From: an uncultured Bacteroidales bacterium
GTDB taxonomy: Bacteria; Bacteroidota; Bacteroidia; Bacteroidales; UBA932
Length of the DNA: 64,000 nt
Direction of reading: 5' to 3'
NCBI GenBank assembly: GCA_946410455.1
Contig: CAMKAJ010000006.1
Span: 1-64,000, forward strand
Shown here: piece by piece, positions 1 to 9,130 of the stretch
Layout: every line of letters starts with the position of its first letter
Position numbering within the stretch: position 1 is the stretch's first letter
Notes under the pieces: generated by a model
What the model was told of the DNA's origin: nothing
The model's database searches: none
Seen by the model: only the letters and a program-made list of their open reading frames with translations
Translations under genes and position numbers: made by a program

Positions 1-118
1 CTGTGGCCTTGAATTGTCCCCGGCCCAACAAAATCAAAGTGTCAAACACGGGAAGATAATAATAATAGTGGTAATTTGGAATTCCCGCACAATAGTTTTA
101 TCTTGCACAAAAAAGGGA

Positions 119-955
119 ATGAAGCGAATCGCGGCAATTACTATGGTGCGCAACGACGATTTCTACCTCAGCAAGTGGGTAGAATACTACGGCGCACAGC
201 TGGGGCGAGACAATCTGTTCATTTACTTCGATGGCACAGACCAGGTTATCCCCTCTTTCTGCAAAGGCACCCACGCCGAGCTACATGAGAAAATCGGCAA
301 CCAAGTGGTAGCCGCCGAGAAAGGACGCCTGCGCTTTCTCTCAGAAAACGCCCAGAAGCTTCTGGCTAATGGCTACGATCTAGTAATTGGGGTCGACGCC
401 GACGAATTCATTATTGTGGACCCCAAACTTGGAGTTAATCTCAAAGAATACCTCAGCAGTCATAAAATCGGAGTCTCACTCTCTGCTCTGGGCCTGGACT
501 TCGGGCAGAAACTGGGAGAAGAAGCAGACATTACCGACGCAGCTCCATTCCTGCGCCAAAGACATTACGCCCAAATAGGCACCCGCTACACCAAGCCCTC
601 AATAGTTGCAAAGCCCTGCGTGTGGGGCTCAGGGTTTCACCGCATCAAGGGGCACAACTTCCACATTGCAAAAGACTTATACCTTTTCCACTTTGGCTAC
701 TTCGACATGAAGCGCCTGCAAGACCGCTTTGGCGACCGGGACCGTATAAGCCAGGGTTGGGGCAGCCACATGCAGAAACGCGCCCGCACCATTCAATACA
801 CTACGCAGTTCCCCGCGCGCGACTTCGACCGCTGGACCCGCATTGCACGCATAATCCAGACTTTGTGCCGGCCGCCTTACGCCCTCAACAAGCCGGCCAT
901 GCTCGAACTTAAGATCGTGGTACGTATCCCGGAGCGATTCGCAGACATAGTATAA
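119..955 (+). CDS. Glycosyltransferase family 2/92-like protein
   Basis: ORF; internal ATG start MKRIAAITMVRNDDFYLSKWVEYYGAQLG..., GT2/GT92-like N-terminus with DADEF motif. Confidence 0.7.
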   Translation: MKRIAAITMVRNDDFYLSKWVEYYGAQLGRDNLFIYFDGTDQVIPSFCKGTHAELHEKIGNQVVAAEKGRLRFLSENAQKLLANGYDLVIGVDADEFIIVDPKLGVNLKEYLSSHKIGVSLSALGLDFGQKLGEEADITDAAPFLRQRHYAQIGTRYTKPSIVAKPCVWGSGFHRIKGHNFHIAKDLYLFHFGYFDMKRLQDRFGDRDRISQGWGSHMQKRARTIQYTTQFPARDFDRWTRIARIIQTLCRPPYALNKPAMLELKIVVRIPERFADIV

Positions 956-956
956 A

Positions 957-990
957 AAAGAAGCCGGCTCCCAGAGCCGGCCTTCATTTT
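957..990. terminator. Intrinsic terminator between convergent glycosyltransferase and rpmH
   Basis: Hairpin AAGCCGGCTC-CCA-GAGCCGGC followed by T-rich tract (A-rich on the other side), between convergent genes. Confidence 0.75.
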
Positions 991-1007
991 CTCGCGTTAG
1001 AGAGCTG

Positions 1008-1160
1008 CTAGTACCTGTCCTCGCTGGAAACGGTGAGCTTCTTCCTGCCGTGACGACGGCGGGCTGCAAGAACGCGGCGGCCATTGGGAGTGCTCATGCG
1101 CTCGCGGAATCCGTGCTTGTTGACTCTCTTGCGGTTTGAAGGTTGATATGTACGTTTCAT
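1008..1160 (-). CDS. rpmH: 50S ribosomal protein L34 (50 aa; missing from ORF track)
   Basis: Translation [50 protein letters not shown], a canonical L34. Confidence 0.97.
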   Translation of the reverse strand: MKRTYQPSNRKRVNKHGFRERMSTPNGRRVLAARRRHGRKKLTVSSEDRY

Positions 1161-1176
1161 TATCTAATATTTTTAA

Positions 1177-1818
1177 TTATTCAGATTTGGGAGGGCAAAG
1201 GTAAGATTTTCCGACCTCAATTACAAATTTTTCTTTAAAATAATCGTCATTAAGCCAATCTTCGATGCTCCAAACCCTTATACGCTCCCTTGGAATACGG
1301 AATTTACGGCATAAATCAGATATCTCAGAGAGCACGTCACCGCCCTTTAGAGCAAGAATACTGCGGCCGAAGCGCCCTGCCACCCAGTGGTAAAGCTTGT
1401 CGAGCGGAGCCACAGCCCGCGTCACCACCCAGTCGAAACTCCCGGGGAGCGACTCTGCCCGCGCGTTCACGTGCTCCACGTTACCAAGCCCCAGGCCCTC
1501 TGCCACCGCACGCGCTACCGTGAGCTTCTTGCCAATAGAATCGCAAAGCGTAAAATGCGCACCGGGATACTCCAGGGCCAGCGGAATCCCAGGGAATCCG
1601 CCGCCGGTGCCAAGGTCAAGCACTTTTGCACCATCCAGCACGCCTACCGGATAATGCAGCTCCAGATAGCGCGCAATGGCAAGCGAGTGTAGAACATGAT
1701 GCTCGTAAAGATTGTCAATATCTTTGCGCGACACCACGTTGATACGCGCATTCCATTCTTTGTAAAGCTCCAGCGCAGGAGCAAAAACGGACTCAGTGCA
1801 TTTCATATCACTCTGCAT
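1177..1818 (-). CDS. rsmG: 16S rRNA (guanine527-N7)-methyltransferase RsmG
   Basis: KVLDLGTGGGFPGIPLA SAM motif; NARINVVSRKDIDNLYEHHVLHSL. Confidence 0.93.
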   Translation of the reverse strand: MQSDMKCTESVFAPALELYKEWNARINVVSRKDIDNLYEHHVLHSLAIARYLELHYPVGVLDGAKVLDLGTGGGFPGIPLALEYPGAHFTLCDSIGKKLTVARAVAEGLGLGNVEHVNARAESLPGSFDWVVTRAVAPLDKLYHWVAGRFGRSILALKGGDVLSEISDLCRKFRIPRERIRVWSIEDWLNDDYFKEKFVIEVGKSYLCPPKSE

Positions 1819-2395
1819 TCTTCATTTTGTCCAGCATCTGCTTAGCCCGGCGTATGCGGGTGCGTACTGTATTGAGCTCCAGCCCGGTCTCTTCTGCAAT
1901 TTCTTTATACTGCATCCCCTCAATAAGGCGCTTGTGCGCAATGTCGCGGTACAGGTCGGGGAGCCCCTCCACAAGCGACTGGGTTTCTTCTCGCGCTTCG
2001 GTCTTGATGATTCCTTCCAGCGCATCCTCTTCCCCGTCGCCAATCGTATCTGCCACGCTCAAGCTGCGAATATCGTCGTCTATCGACACATAACCCCGCT
2101 GGCGGCGGTTTTCCTGGTCTATAACATCGAGCGCAGTATTATGGGCAATGCGACGCAGCCAGCCCTCGAAGCGCCCAAGCGAAGGGTCGTAGCTGCTTAT
2201 CTGCCGGAATGCCTTCTCGAAGGTCTTGGAGCACACGTCCTCTATATAAAAATGGTCGAGCCCCTTCATGGTATTGCGGAGGTACGCGCGGATGGAGCTG
2301 ATATTCGCGTCCCACAATGCGGTGAAGGCGGTGCCGTCGCCGATTATCGCCCTGCGTACGAGTTCGTCAATGGGCTTCGAGCCAATTGGAGCCAT
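1808..2395 (-). CDS. RNA polymerase sigma-70 family (ECF-like) sigma factor
   Basis: Sigma region 2 and region 4 features (DVCSKTFEKAFRQ..., YKEIAEETGLELNTVRTRIRRAKQML). Confidence 0.88.
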   Translation of the reverse strand: MAPIGSKPIDELVRRAIIGDGTAFTALWDANISSIRAYLRNTMKGLDHFYIEDVCSKTFEKAFRQISSYDPSLGRFEGWLRRIAHNTALDVIDQENRRQRGYVSIDDDIRSLSVADTIGDGEEDALEGIIKTEAREETQSLVEGLPDLYRDIAHKRLIEGMQYKEIAEETGLELNTVRTRIRRAKQMLDKMKNAE

Positions 2396-4964
2396 AGTTA
2401 CATTCTACAATTAGTGGAACACTCAGTGCTATGACGCCCTGCATCTCTTCCGTGAGCAGGCAGCGTACCGCATCTATCTCTGCAGAAGGCACTTCCAGCA
2501 CGAGTTCGTCGTGAATCTGGAGCACCATCCTGGACTTCAGTCCCTCTGCGCAGAGCCTGCGGTCAACTGCCGCCATAGCCAGCTTGATGATATCTGCGCT
2601 GGTGCCCTGTATGGGGGCGTTCACGGCATTTCGCTCGGCAAAGGCACGGACGGTGGCGTTGGCGCTGCTTACATCGGGCACATAGCGGCGGCGGCCCATC
2701 AGGGTTTCTACATATCCGTCGCGCCGTGCAGCCGCAAGCGTAGAATCTATCCACGCACGGATGCTGGGGAAGGACTCGAAGTAGTCGTCTATCAGCTTCT
2801 TAGCCTCCATGCGCGAGCATCCGAGATTCTGGCTCAGGCCGAATGCGGAGATGCCGTACATTATCCCGAAGTTGGCGGTCTTGGCGATGCGGCGCTGGTC
2901 TGCGCTCACCTCCCCTATCGGCACGCGGAAAATCTTGGCGGCCGTAGCTGCATGCACGTCCGTGCCCTCCTTGAAGGCGGCCAGCAAATGGGTGTCGCCG
3001 CTCAGGTGTGCCATGATGCGGAGCTCTATCTGCGAGTAGTCTGCGCTCATTATCACGGAGTCCGGCGACTGCGGCACGAATGCGCGGCGAATCTCCCTGC
3101 CCTGCTCGGTGCGAATGGGGATGTTCTGCAGGTTGGGGTTGGAGCTGGAGAGTCGTCCGGTGGCCGTAAGTGCCTGATTGAAAGTAGTATGCACACGCCC
3201 GTCGCGGGGGCTCACGTACGAGGGGAACGGGTCGATGTAGGTGCTGAGCAGCTTATGCAGGCCCCGGTATTCGAGAATCTTGCTTATGATGGGGCTGCGA
3301 TCCGAGAGTTCCTGCAGCGTCTTCTCGTCCGTGGGCCAGTTGCCTTTGCGGGGCTTCTTGGCGTCTGGCGAGATGCGCATCTTCTCGAAGAGCAGCTCTC
3401 CTATCTGTTTGGGGGAATTGACGTTAAGATCAGGGGCCTCTGCAATGGAGCGGATTTCGCTCTCAAGCCGCTTTTCCTCCGCGCGCAGGCCGTCGGCGAA
3501 TGACTTAAGAGCTCCGAGGTCTATCTTCACGCCCGTCAGTTCCATGCGGCTGAGCACCCTGATAAGCGGCTCTTCTATGTTGCTGTAGAGCTGCATAAGG
3601 CGTGGGTTCAGACGCTCCATCGCTGCTTTCAGTGCGTCTGCAAGGGGGATGAGGACGGCAGCTTCCTTGCTGCGGTCGGGCCCGGGAGCCTCGTCGAAGA
3701 GCGATCCCTGAGCGGGAGCGTCGGAGTCTTCCAGCTCCACTCCCACGAAGCTGGGCGCGAGAGTTTCCAGCTTGTGGCTGCTCTCGGGATTGAGCAGATA
3801 GTGCAGCAGTTCTATATCTTCCAGCGGTCCTGCGACTTCTATGCCCAGCAGGCTGAGTGCGTTGAGCTGCGGCTTGAGTGCTATGCCCACTTTGGTGCGC
3901 TGCGGGTCGGCGAGCAGGGACCGGAACAGTTCGGGCGTGCCTGATGCAACGCCGTGGCTGTCAGCGACATATAATGTTTCATCAATGTAATGGACAGCAA
4001 TGCGGGGGTCGATGATTCTCCCCGGCTCGCAGCGAACGCAGGACAGGGGTTCCGCAGGCACTGACCTCCGGAGCGTTGGGCCGGAGGAGACCTCATCGGC
4101 AATTTTTCTAGCCAGCCGGATCAGCGACGGAAACTCGTACTCCTTGAACAAAGCCTCCAGAGCCGGCGTCCACTCAAGGTCCAGCACCATATCGCCGGCC
4201 GTGGCCGCCAATGGAATGTCGGTCTTTATGGTCACGAGCTCACGCGAGAGGGCAATGTGGCCCTGCGCCGCACGGAACAGCTCCTGTTGGCGGGCCGTAA
4301 GCTCGCCCAGGTGCTCATAGATTCCATCTACGCTACCATATTTACCCAGCAGTTTAGACGCACCCACAGGGCCCACACCCTGCACTCCCGGCACATTGTC
4401 GGAGGCGTCGCCGCATATTGTAAGGATATCTATCACCTGAGCAGTGCGCTCTATCCCCCACTTGCCGCAGACCTCGGCCTCTCCAAGTATCTCATTGTCG
4501 GAGCCGGACTTGCCGGGCTTGTACTGCCAGATATGTGGCGCCACCAGCTGCCCGTAATCCTTATCGGGCGTAACCATGTACACGTCAAAGCCCTCGGCGG
4601 CGCTTCGCTTGGCCATGGAGCCAATCACATCGTCTGCCTCAAATCCCTTAATCATCAGCACCGGGATGTCCAGCGCCTGCACAATCTTGGTGAGTGGTTC
4701 CAAGGCATCAATCACCAGCTGGGGAGTTTCACTCCTGTTGGCCTTGTACTCGGGGTACATCTGGTTGCGGAAAGTACCTCCCGGAGGGTCGAAACTCACC
4801 GCCACATGAGAGGGCTTTTCTTTGTCGATAAGTTCCAGCAAATACTTGGTAAAGCCAAACAAAATAGATGTATCTACACCCTTGGAATTGACCATGGGGC
4901 GGCCCAGAAAGGCATAATACATCTTAAAAACCAGCGCGTGGCCGTCTATCAGAAAAAGTTTCAT
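2367..4964 (-). CDS. polA: DNA polymerase I
   Basis: 5' nuclease N-terminus (MKLFLIDGHALVFKMYYAF), polymerase motifs DYSQIELRIMAHLS, RRIAKTANFGIMYG, QIHDELVLEV. Confidence 0.96.
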   Translation of the reverse strand: MKLFLIDGHALVFKMYYAFLGRPMVNSKGVDTSILFGFTKYLLELIDKEKPSHVAVSFDPPGGTFRNQMYPEYKANRSETPQLVIDALEPLTKIVQALDIPVLMIKGFEADDVIGSMAKRSAAEGFDVYMVTPDKDYGQLVAPHIWQYKPGKSGSDNEILGEAEVCGKWGIERTAQVIDILTICGDASDNVPGVQGVGPVGASKLLGKYGSVDGIYEHLGELTARQQELFRAAQGHIALSRELVTIKTDIPLAATAGDMVLDLEWTPALEALFKEYEFPSLIRLARKIADEVSSGPTLRRSVPAEPLSCVRCEPGRIIDPRIAVHYIDETLYVADSHGVASGTPELFRSLLADPQRTKVGIALKPQLNALSLLGIEVAGPLEDIELLHYLLNPESSHKLETLAPSFVGVELEDSDAPAQGSLFDEAPGPDRSKEAAVLIPLADALKAAMERLNPRLMQLYSNIEEPLIRVLSRMELTGVKIDLGALKSFADGLRAEEKRLESEIRSIAEAPDLNVNSPKQIGELLFEKMRISPDAKKPRKGNWPTDEKTLQELSDRSPIISKILEYRGLHKLLSTYIDPFPSYVSPRDGRVHTTFNQALTATGRLSSSNPNLQNIPIRTEQGREIRRAFVPQSPDSVIMSADYSQIELRIMAHLSGDTHLLAAFKEGTDVHAATAAKIFRVPIGEVSADQRRIAKTANFGIMYGISAFGLSQNLGCSRMEAKKLIDDYFESFPSIRAWIDSTLAAARRDGYVETLMGRRRYVPDVSSANATVRAFAERNAVNAPIQGTSADIIKLAMAAVDRRLCAEGLKSRMVLQIHDELVLEVPSAEIDAVRCLLTEEMQGVIALSVPLIVECNYGSNWLEAH

Positions 4965-5027
4965 ATTGAAACACAAAGATGGAATTTTTTTTGAAAGTTT
5001 CAAAGTTAATGGCTACATTTGGGAGTT

Positions 5028-5870
5028 ATGAAAAAAATAGTAGCACTTGTTTTTGCGCTCAGCCTGGCAGCAGGCACTTTCGCCCAGACCCAACAGATCC
5101 GTGCTTTCTCTCACAGAGGCGGCCGTCTGGAAAGAGATGAGAATACATTGCAGGCCTTCCAGGAGAGCTGGGATGCCGGCTACACTGGATTCGAGACCGA
5201 TATCCGCCGCTCGGCAGACGGAGTTCTGTACATGACCCACGACTGCACCCTGGACCGCACCACCAACGGTAGCGGGCTCTTCGAGCGCAAGACCTCTTCA
5301 GAGATCGACCAGCTGCGCACCAAAAAGGGCAACAAAATGCTCAAGTTCGACGAGTTCATCGAGTTCCTTCAAGACAAGGACAACCTGTACGTAGAGTTCG
5401 AGCTCAAGACCATGCCCGACTCGCTCTACACCCAGGAGCTCGTAGAAGAAGTTGCGGAGAGAGTTTATCAGGGAGCCAAATCTATCAGGACCAAGAACTC
5501 CATTCTGCGCTTCACTTCTTCTGACCTGCGCGGCCTGCGTTACCTCAAGAAGGCCCACCCGGAAATCAAGAGCAAGGGCCCCGAGTCGGAGCTTCTCATT
5601 ATCTTCTCTGCCGGAGTATCAGACAAGACCATAGAGATTTGCAAGCGCGAAGACATCTGGGTGATGGGATGTATGACGCCCAAGACCACCCGCGACATGG
5701 TCAAGAAGGCCCACAAAGAAGGCATGATAGTGAGCCTCTGGCCCACCCATAAAGTAGAGGATTTCGTACTCGCAGCATACATGGGAGCCGATGCTCTGTG
5801 CACCGACATTCCCGTCACCATGAAGGAGTGGCTGCAGACCAACATGCCCTGGCTGAACGTCGTTTATTAA
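5028..5870 (+). CDS. Glycerophosphodiester phosphodiesterase family protein (secreted)
   Basis: Signal peptide; SHRGG...ENTLQAF...GFETDIRRSADGVLYMTHDCTLDRTTNG. Confidence 0.9.
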   Translation: MKKIVALVFALSLAAGTFAQTQQIRAFSHRGGRLERDENTLQAFQESWDAGYTGFETDIRRSADGVLYMTHDCTLDRTTNGSGLFERKTSSEIDQLRTKKGNKMLKFDEFIEFLQDKDNLYVEFELKTMPDSLYTQELVEEVAERVYQGAKSIRTKNSILRFTSSDLRGLRYLKKAHPEIKSKGPESELLIIFSAGVSDKTIEICKREDIWVMGCMTPKTTRDMVKKAHKEGMIVSLWPTHKVEDFVLAAYMGADALCTDIPVTMKEWLQTNMPWLNVVY

Positions 5871-6305
5871 TTGAATCAGGACGAGTTATACATGCGCGAG
5901 GCGCTGCGTGAGGCCGAGGCTGCACGCAGTGAGGGAGAGGTGCCCATAGGTGCCGTCGTAGTGGCTAAGGGCCGCATTATAGGGCGCGGCCACAATATGA
6001 CGGAGCGCCTTCACGACCCTACCGCCCATGCAGAGATGATAGCGCTCACTGCCGCCACCGAGGCGATCGGGGGTAAATACCTGAACGACTGCTGCTTATA
6101 CGTCACAGTAGAGCCCTGCCCCATGTGTGCGGCCGCGCTCTGCTGGGCGCAAGTTGGCAAGATAGTTTACGGTGCGCCCGACCCCAAGCGGGGCTATTCG
6201 CTCTACTCTCCTCCCCTCCTGCACCCCAAGACAACAATTGCCGCAGGAGTCCTGGCGGAGACCTGCGGCAAACTCGTCGCCGATTTCTTCAAGCAGAAAC
6301 GTTAG
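5871..6305 (+). CDS. tadA: tRNA-specific adenosine deaminase
   Basis: HAEM and PCPMCAAAL zinc motifs; probable TTG start. Confidence 0.85.
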   Translation: MNQDELYMREALREAEAARSEGEVPIGAVVVAKGRIIGRGHNMTERLHDPTAHAEMIALTAATEAIGGKYLNDCCLYVTVEPCPMCAAALCWAQVGKIVYGAPDPKRGYSLYSPPLLHPKTTIAAGVLAETCGKLVADFFKQKR

Positions 6306-7636
6306 ATAAACATGCTGCCGCTCACAAAATTGGGGCGGGTGGCATAATTGTAGTCGTCGCAAATTATGCGAACGGCATCCTTTACCAACGCCCGTGGGCT
6401 CATAGAGAGGCGCTTGTTCCTCACTCCAATGTACTGAAAGGGCATATACTGATGCAGCAGACCCATGGGGATAGCAGCTCCTTCCAGATTAGCAAACAGC
6501 TTCTGCATGGCGGCCTCGATACGAGGGTCCGGCATGTAGTAGCGGCTGCGGTCCGAGTAGCTGTATGCGCGCTTGAGCGCCTGCTCCTTTGGCGTTCCGT
6601 GGTAGTACTTCTGCCAGTTCTTTGGATTCTCCAGCATCACCTGCTCCACCGTTGCAATGTAGTTGGAACGGGCAGCGGGGTCGTCTATCATCTCTTCCTC
6701 AATGTGGCACAGGGCAAAGAGGGCCTCGCGGGCCGCGAAGGTAAGCGCCGGACCCACCTTGAGTATGCCTACTCCGTCCTCAACCATTTGCTTGAGCGCG
6801 GTAGGCGATTGGTAATCCGTAGAATGGCCTTCGAAGATGAGCTCGGGGTAATCTTTCAGGCGGTTGCACAGGGCACGGACGTCGGTGCGGTCGTACATGT
6901 GCACGTCGGCATCGCCGAACTCCACTCCGGGCTGCACCACCACGGCAATCACGTTCTTCCATTGCTCCGCCAGCCCACGGTCGGCAAAGACCTCCTTATA
7001 TGCACGCACCGTAGCCACAAATGCATCAGGGTCAGTCACTTGCATCTCTTCCTGCACCTGTGCGCCTCCGGGGATGGGCACCTCGCTTCCGATGATGAAC
7101 ACAGGATGGATGGCCGCCGGATTCTGCTTATGCAGCTCCTGCCATGCATCCTCAGCCACCCTCATGAGTTCGGCGCCACGGCGCGCCACAGTATAGTCGC
7201 TGAGGGGCTTGGCCGGGTCGTCATCGGCCACGCGCATGCTGGTGTCGAGGTGTATCTTGGTATATCCTGCCGCAGCATATTGGCGAACCATCTCCTTGGC
7301 GTTCTCCATGGCCTCCTTCTCCGGCATGTGCTGGAAAGGCTGGGGGCCCAGGTGGTCGCCCGCAAGGATTATACGCTCGCGCGGGAAGCCTATGCGGTCT
7401 GCAATCGCCCACACGTAGTCGCGGTAGTCTGCCGGCTTCATGCCTGTGTAGCCCCCGAACTGGTTCACCTGATTGCTCGTGGCTTCTATCAGGATGCTGT
7501 CGCCGAAGCGCTTAGCCTGCTCCAGCAGGGCCTCGATAACTATCTCATTTGCAGTGCAATAAGAAGGGATGCCGGCAGGTATCCCCTCTTGACGCAATTG
7601 AATCAGAGAGAGAAGCGGGTTTACTTGATTTCCCAT
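6302..7636 (-). CDS. Class II D-tagatose-bisphosphate aldolase non-catalytic subunit-like (GatZ/KbaZ family)
   Basis: GIPSYCTANEIVIEALLEQAKRFGDSILIEATSNQVNQFGGYTGMKPADYRDYV...LAGDHLGP. Confidence 0.88.
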   Translation of the reverse strand: MGNQVNPLLSLIQLRQEGIPAGIPSYCTANEIVIEALLEQAKRFGDSILIEATSNQVNQFGGYTGMKPADYRDYVWAIADRIGFPRERIILAGDHLGPQPFQHMPEKEAMENAKEMVRQYAAAGYTKIHLDTSMRVADDDPAKPLSDYTVARRGAELMRVAEDAWQELHKQNPAAIHPVFIIGSEVPIPGGAQVQEEMQVTDPDAFVATVRAYKEVFADRGLAEQWKNVIAVVVQPGVEFGDADVHMYDRTDVRALCNRLKDYPELIFEGHSTDYQSPTALKQMVEDGVGILKVGPALTFAAREALFALCHIEEEMIDDPAARSNYIATVEQVMLENPKNWQKYYHGTPKEQALKRAYSYSDRSRYYMPDPRIEAAMQKLFANLEGAAIPMGLLHQYMPFQYIGVRNKRLSMSPRALVKDAVRIICDDYNYATRPNFVSGSMFI

Positions 7637-8970
7637 ACGCCACCCTTTCCGAACACCTTGTCCATCAGCTCGTCGTAGAAGCAGCCGCGCTTTGCAAGGT
7701 CGAGCAGATTGATTCTCCAGCGCATCAGCTGCACGTAATCGGTAATCTTGCGCAACTCCTCGCGGGTGGCGCCAATCTCCTCGGGAGTCGTAGGCGCACC
7801 GGCGCGCTTGAACATATCGCGCATCTTCTCGAAGCTCCATACCTGCGCCTGCAGCTTTGCCTTGAGCTCGGGCCAGTTGTCCTTAACCTTCTGAAGCTGA
7901 ACGCGAACCTCCTCCTTGGGTTGCCACTTCTTGGTAATTTCTTCGTATCCGAGGGTGGGCACCGGGAAGTCGGCATAGATGCGTTTTGCCCTCTCCTGCT
8001 CCTCCTCAAGGCTGGGCCATGCCTCCACGCACTTGTCCACGTCGAGCTTGCTCAGGTCCATCTGGAACAGGGCGTCAAAGAAGGCGCAAAGGGTAAGCTC
8101 GCCTATTGCAACCTGGAAGCCGTGGCTCACCGGGCGGCCGTTGTTGGTATGATGGGTCATGTCCCAATAGTGGCCGTAGAGGTGCTCCGCGCAGGAGGCG
8201 GGACGGCTGGAGCCGGCGACCTCCATTCCTATGCCTGCAAGACTGAGGCCCAGAAAGAGCTTCTCGATGGCCTCGGGTTTGCCGTTGCGCACGCCCTCAG
8301 GGTCGTCGAGCATGTCTTTGAGCGAATCCTGGGTGATGTGCCAGCTGGGCGGATCGATGGGCTCGGTGCCAAAGAGGTCGGCTATCATCCACTCGGCGCC
8401 GGAAGTAACCTTGGCGGCGAGGTCTGCATATCCGGCTGCGCTAAGGAACCAGGGAGCGGAACCCAGCACCTTGGAATCTGCCACGATTACCAGAGGAGCG
8501 TTGGACTTGATGTTAATCTTGGCGCCGCGCTCGTCGTTCACAATGGCGGAAGATGAGGTGTAACCATCTACGGATGCGGTAGTTGCAACACAGATGTACT
8601 GTCTGTCATGACGCTTGGAGCCAAGCTTGGCAAGGTCGTTGATCACACCAGCACCCACGGCGATGAAGATGCCGTCCGGCTCGTCCTCAAGCACCTTATC
8701 TACCATCTCCACATATTTCCAGTCCGGGTGGAAACGATCGTCGGTAATAAGGAAGGTGGTTGCGGGGACGCCAGCCTTCGCCAGTTCGTAGAAGACCTGC
8801 TCGCCGGCTACTTTCCAGGTGATTTTATCTGCGAAGACAATTGCCTTCTTGCCGGGGAAAAACTTGTTGAAGAGACCGGGAACGCGGTCCAGGATGTTCT
8901 CTCCAAATTCCAGTGCCTTGGTTGCCACAGACACCTTCAGCGCTTGCTCAATGACTTTTTGAGTATCCAT
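7621..8970 (-). CDS. sn-glycerol-1-phosphate dehydrogenase-like (AraM/EgsA family) iron-containing alcohol dehydrogenase
   Basis: GAGVINDLAKLGSKRHDRQYICVATTASVDGYTSSSA; SRPASCAEHLYGHYWDM. Confidence 0.85.
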   Translation of the reverse strand: MDTQKVIEQALKVSVATKALEFGENILDRVPGLFNKFFPGKKAIVFADKITWKVAGEQVFYELAKAGVPATTFLITDDRFHPDWKYVEMVDKVLEDEPDGIFIAVGAGVINDLAKLGSKRHDRQYICVATTASVDGYTSSSAIVNDERGAKINIKSNAPLVIVADSKVLGSAPWFLSAAGYADLAAKVTSGAEWMIADLFGTEPIDPPSWHITQDSLKDMLDDPEGVRNGKPEAIEKLFLGLSLAGIGMEVAGSSRPASCAEHLYGHYWDMTHHTNNGRPVSHGFQVAIGELTLCAFFDALFQMDLSKLDVDKCVEAWPSLEEEQERAKRIYADFPVPTLGYEEITKKWQPKEEVRVQLQKVKDNWPELKAKLQAQVWSFEKMRDMFKRAGAPTTPEEIGATREELRKITDYVQLMRWRINLLDLAKRGCFYDELMDKVFGKGGVWEIK

Positions 8971-9041
8971 TGTATTTGGTATTTGATTTCATTTCCGAAC
9001 CCTAAAATTAGCATTTTTTCTCGTTTTCCCCAAAATTATCT

Positions 9042-9049
9042 TATCTTTG
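9042..9049 (+). promoter_or_regulatory. Bacteroidota -7 element (TATCTTTG) upstream of tRNA-Gln
   Basis: TAnnTTTG consensus 10 nt upstream of the tRNA. Confidence 0.6.
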
Positions 9050-9059
9050 CATCCGGAAT

Positions 9060-9130
9060 TGAGGTATGGTGTAATGGTAGCACTACAGATTTTGGTTCTG
9101 TCTGCCCAGGTTCGAATCCTGGTACCTCAA
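9060..9130 (+). tRNA. tRNA-Gln (TTG)
   Basis: Acceptor TGAGGTA/TACCTCA, anticodon arm ACAGA-TTTTGGT-TCTGT, GGTTCGAATCC T-arm. Confidence 0.93.

Noticed and set aside
6125-7678. 517-aa plus-strand ORF
   Set aside because: Fully antisense to the convincing GatZ-like gene; composition (Leu/His/Arg-rich, no family motifs) fits a GC-driven shadow ORF.
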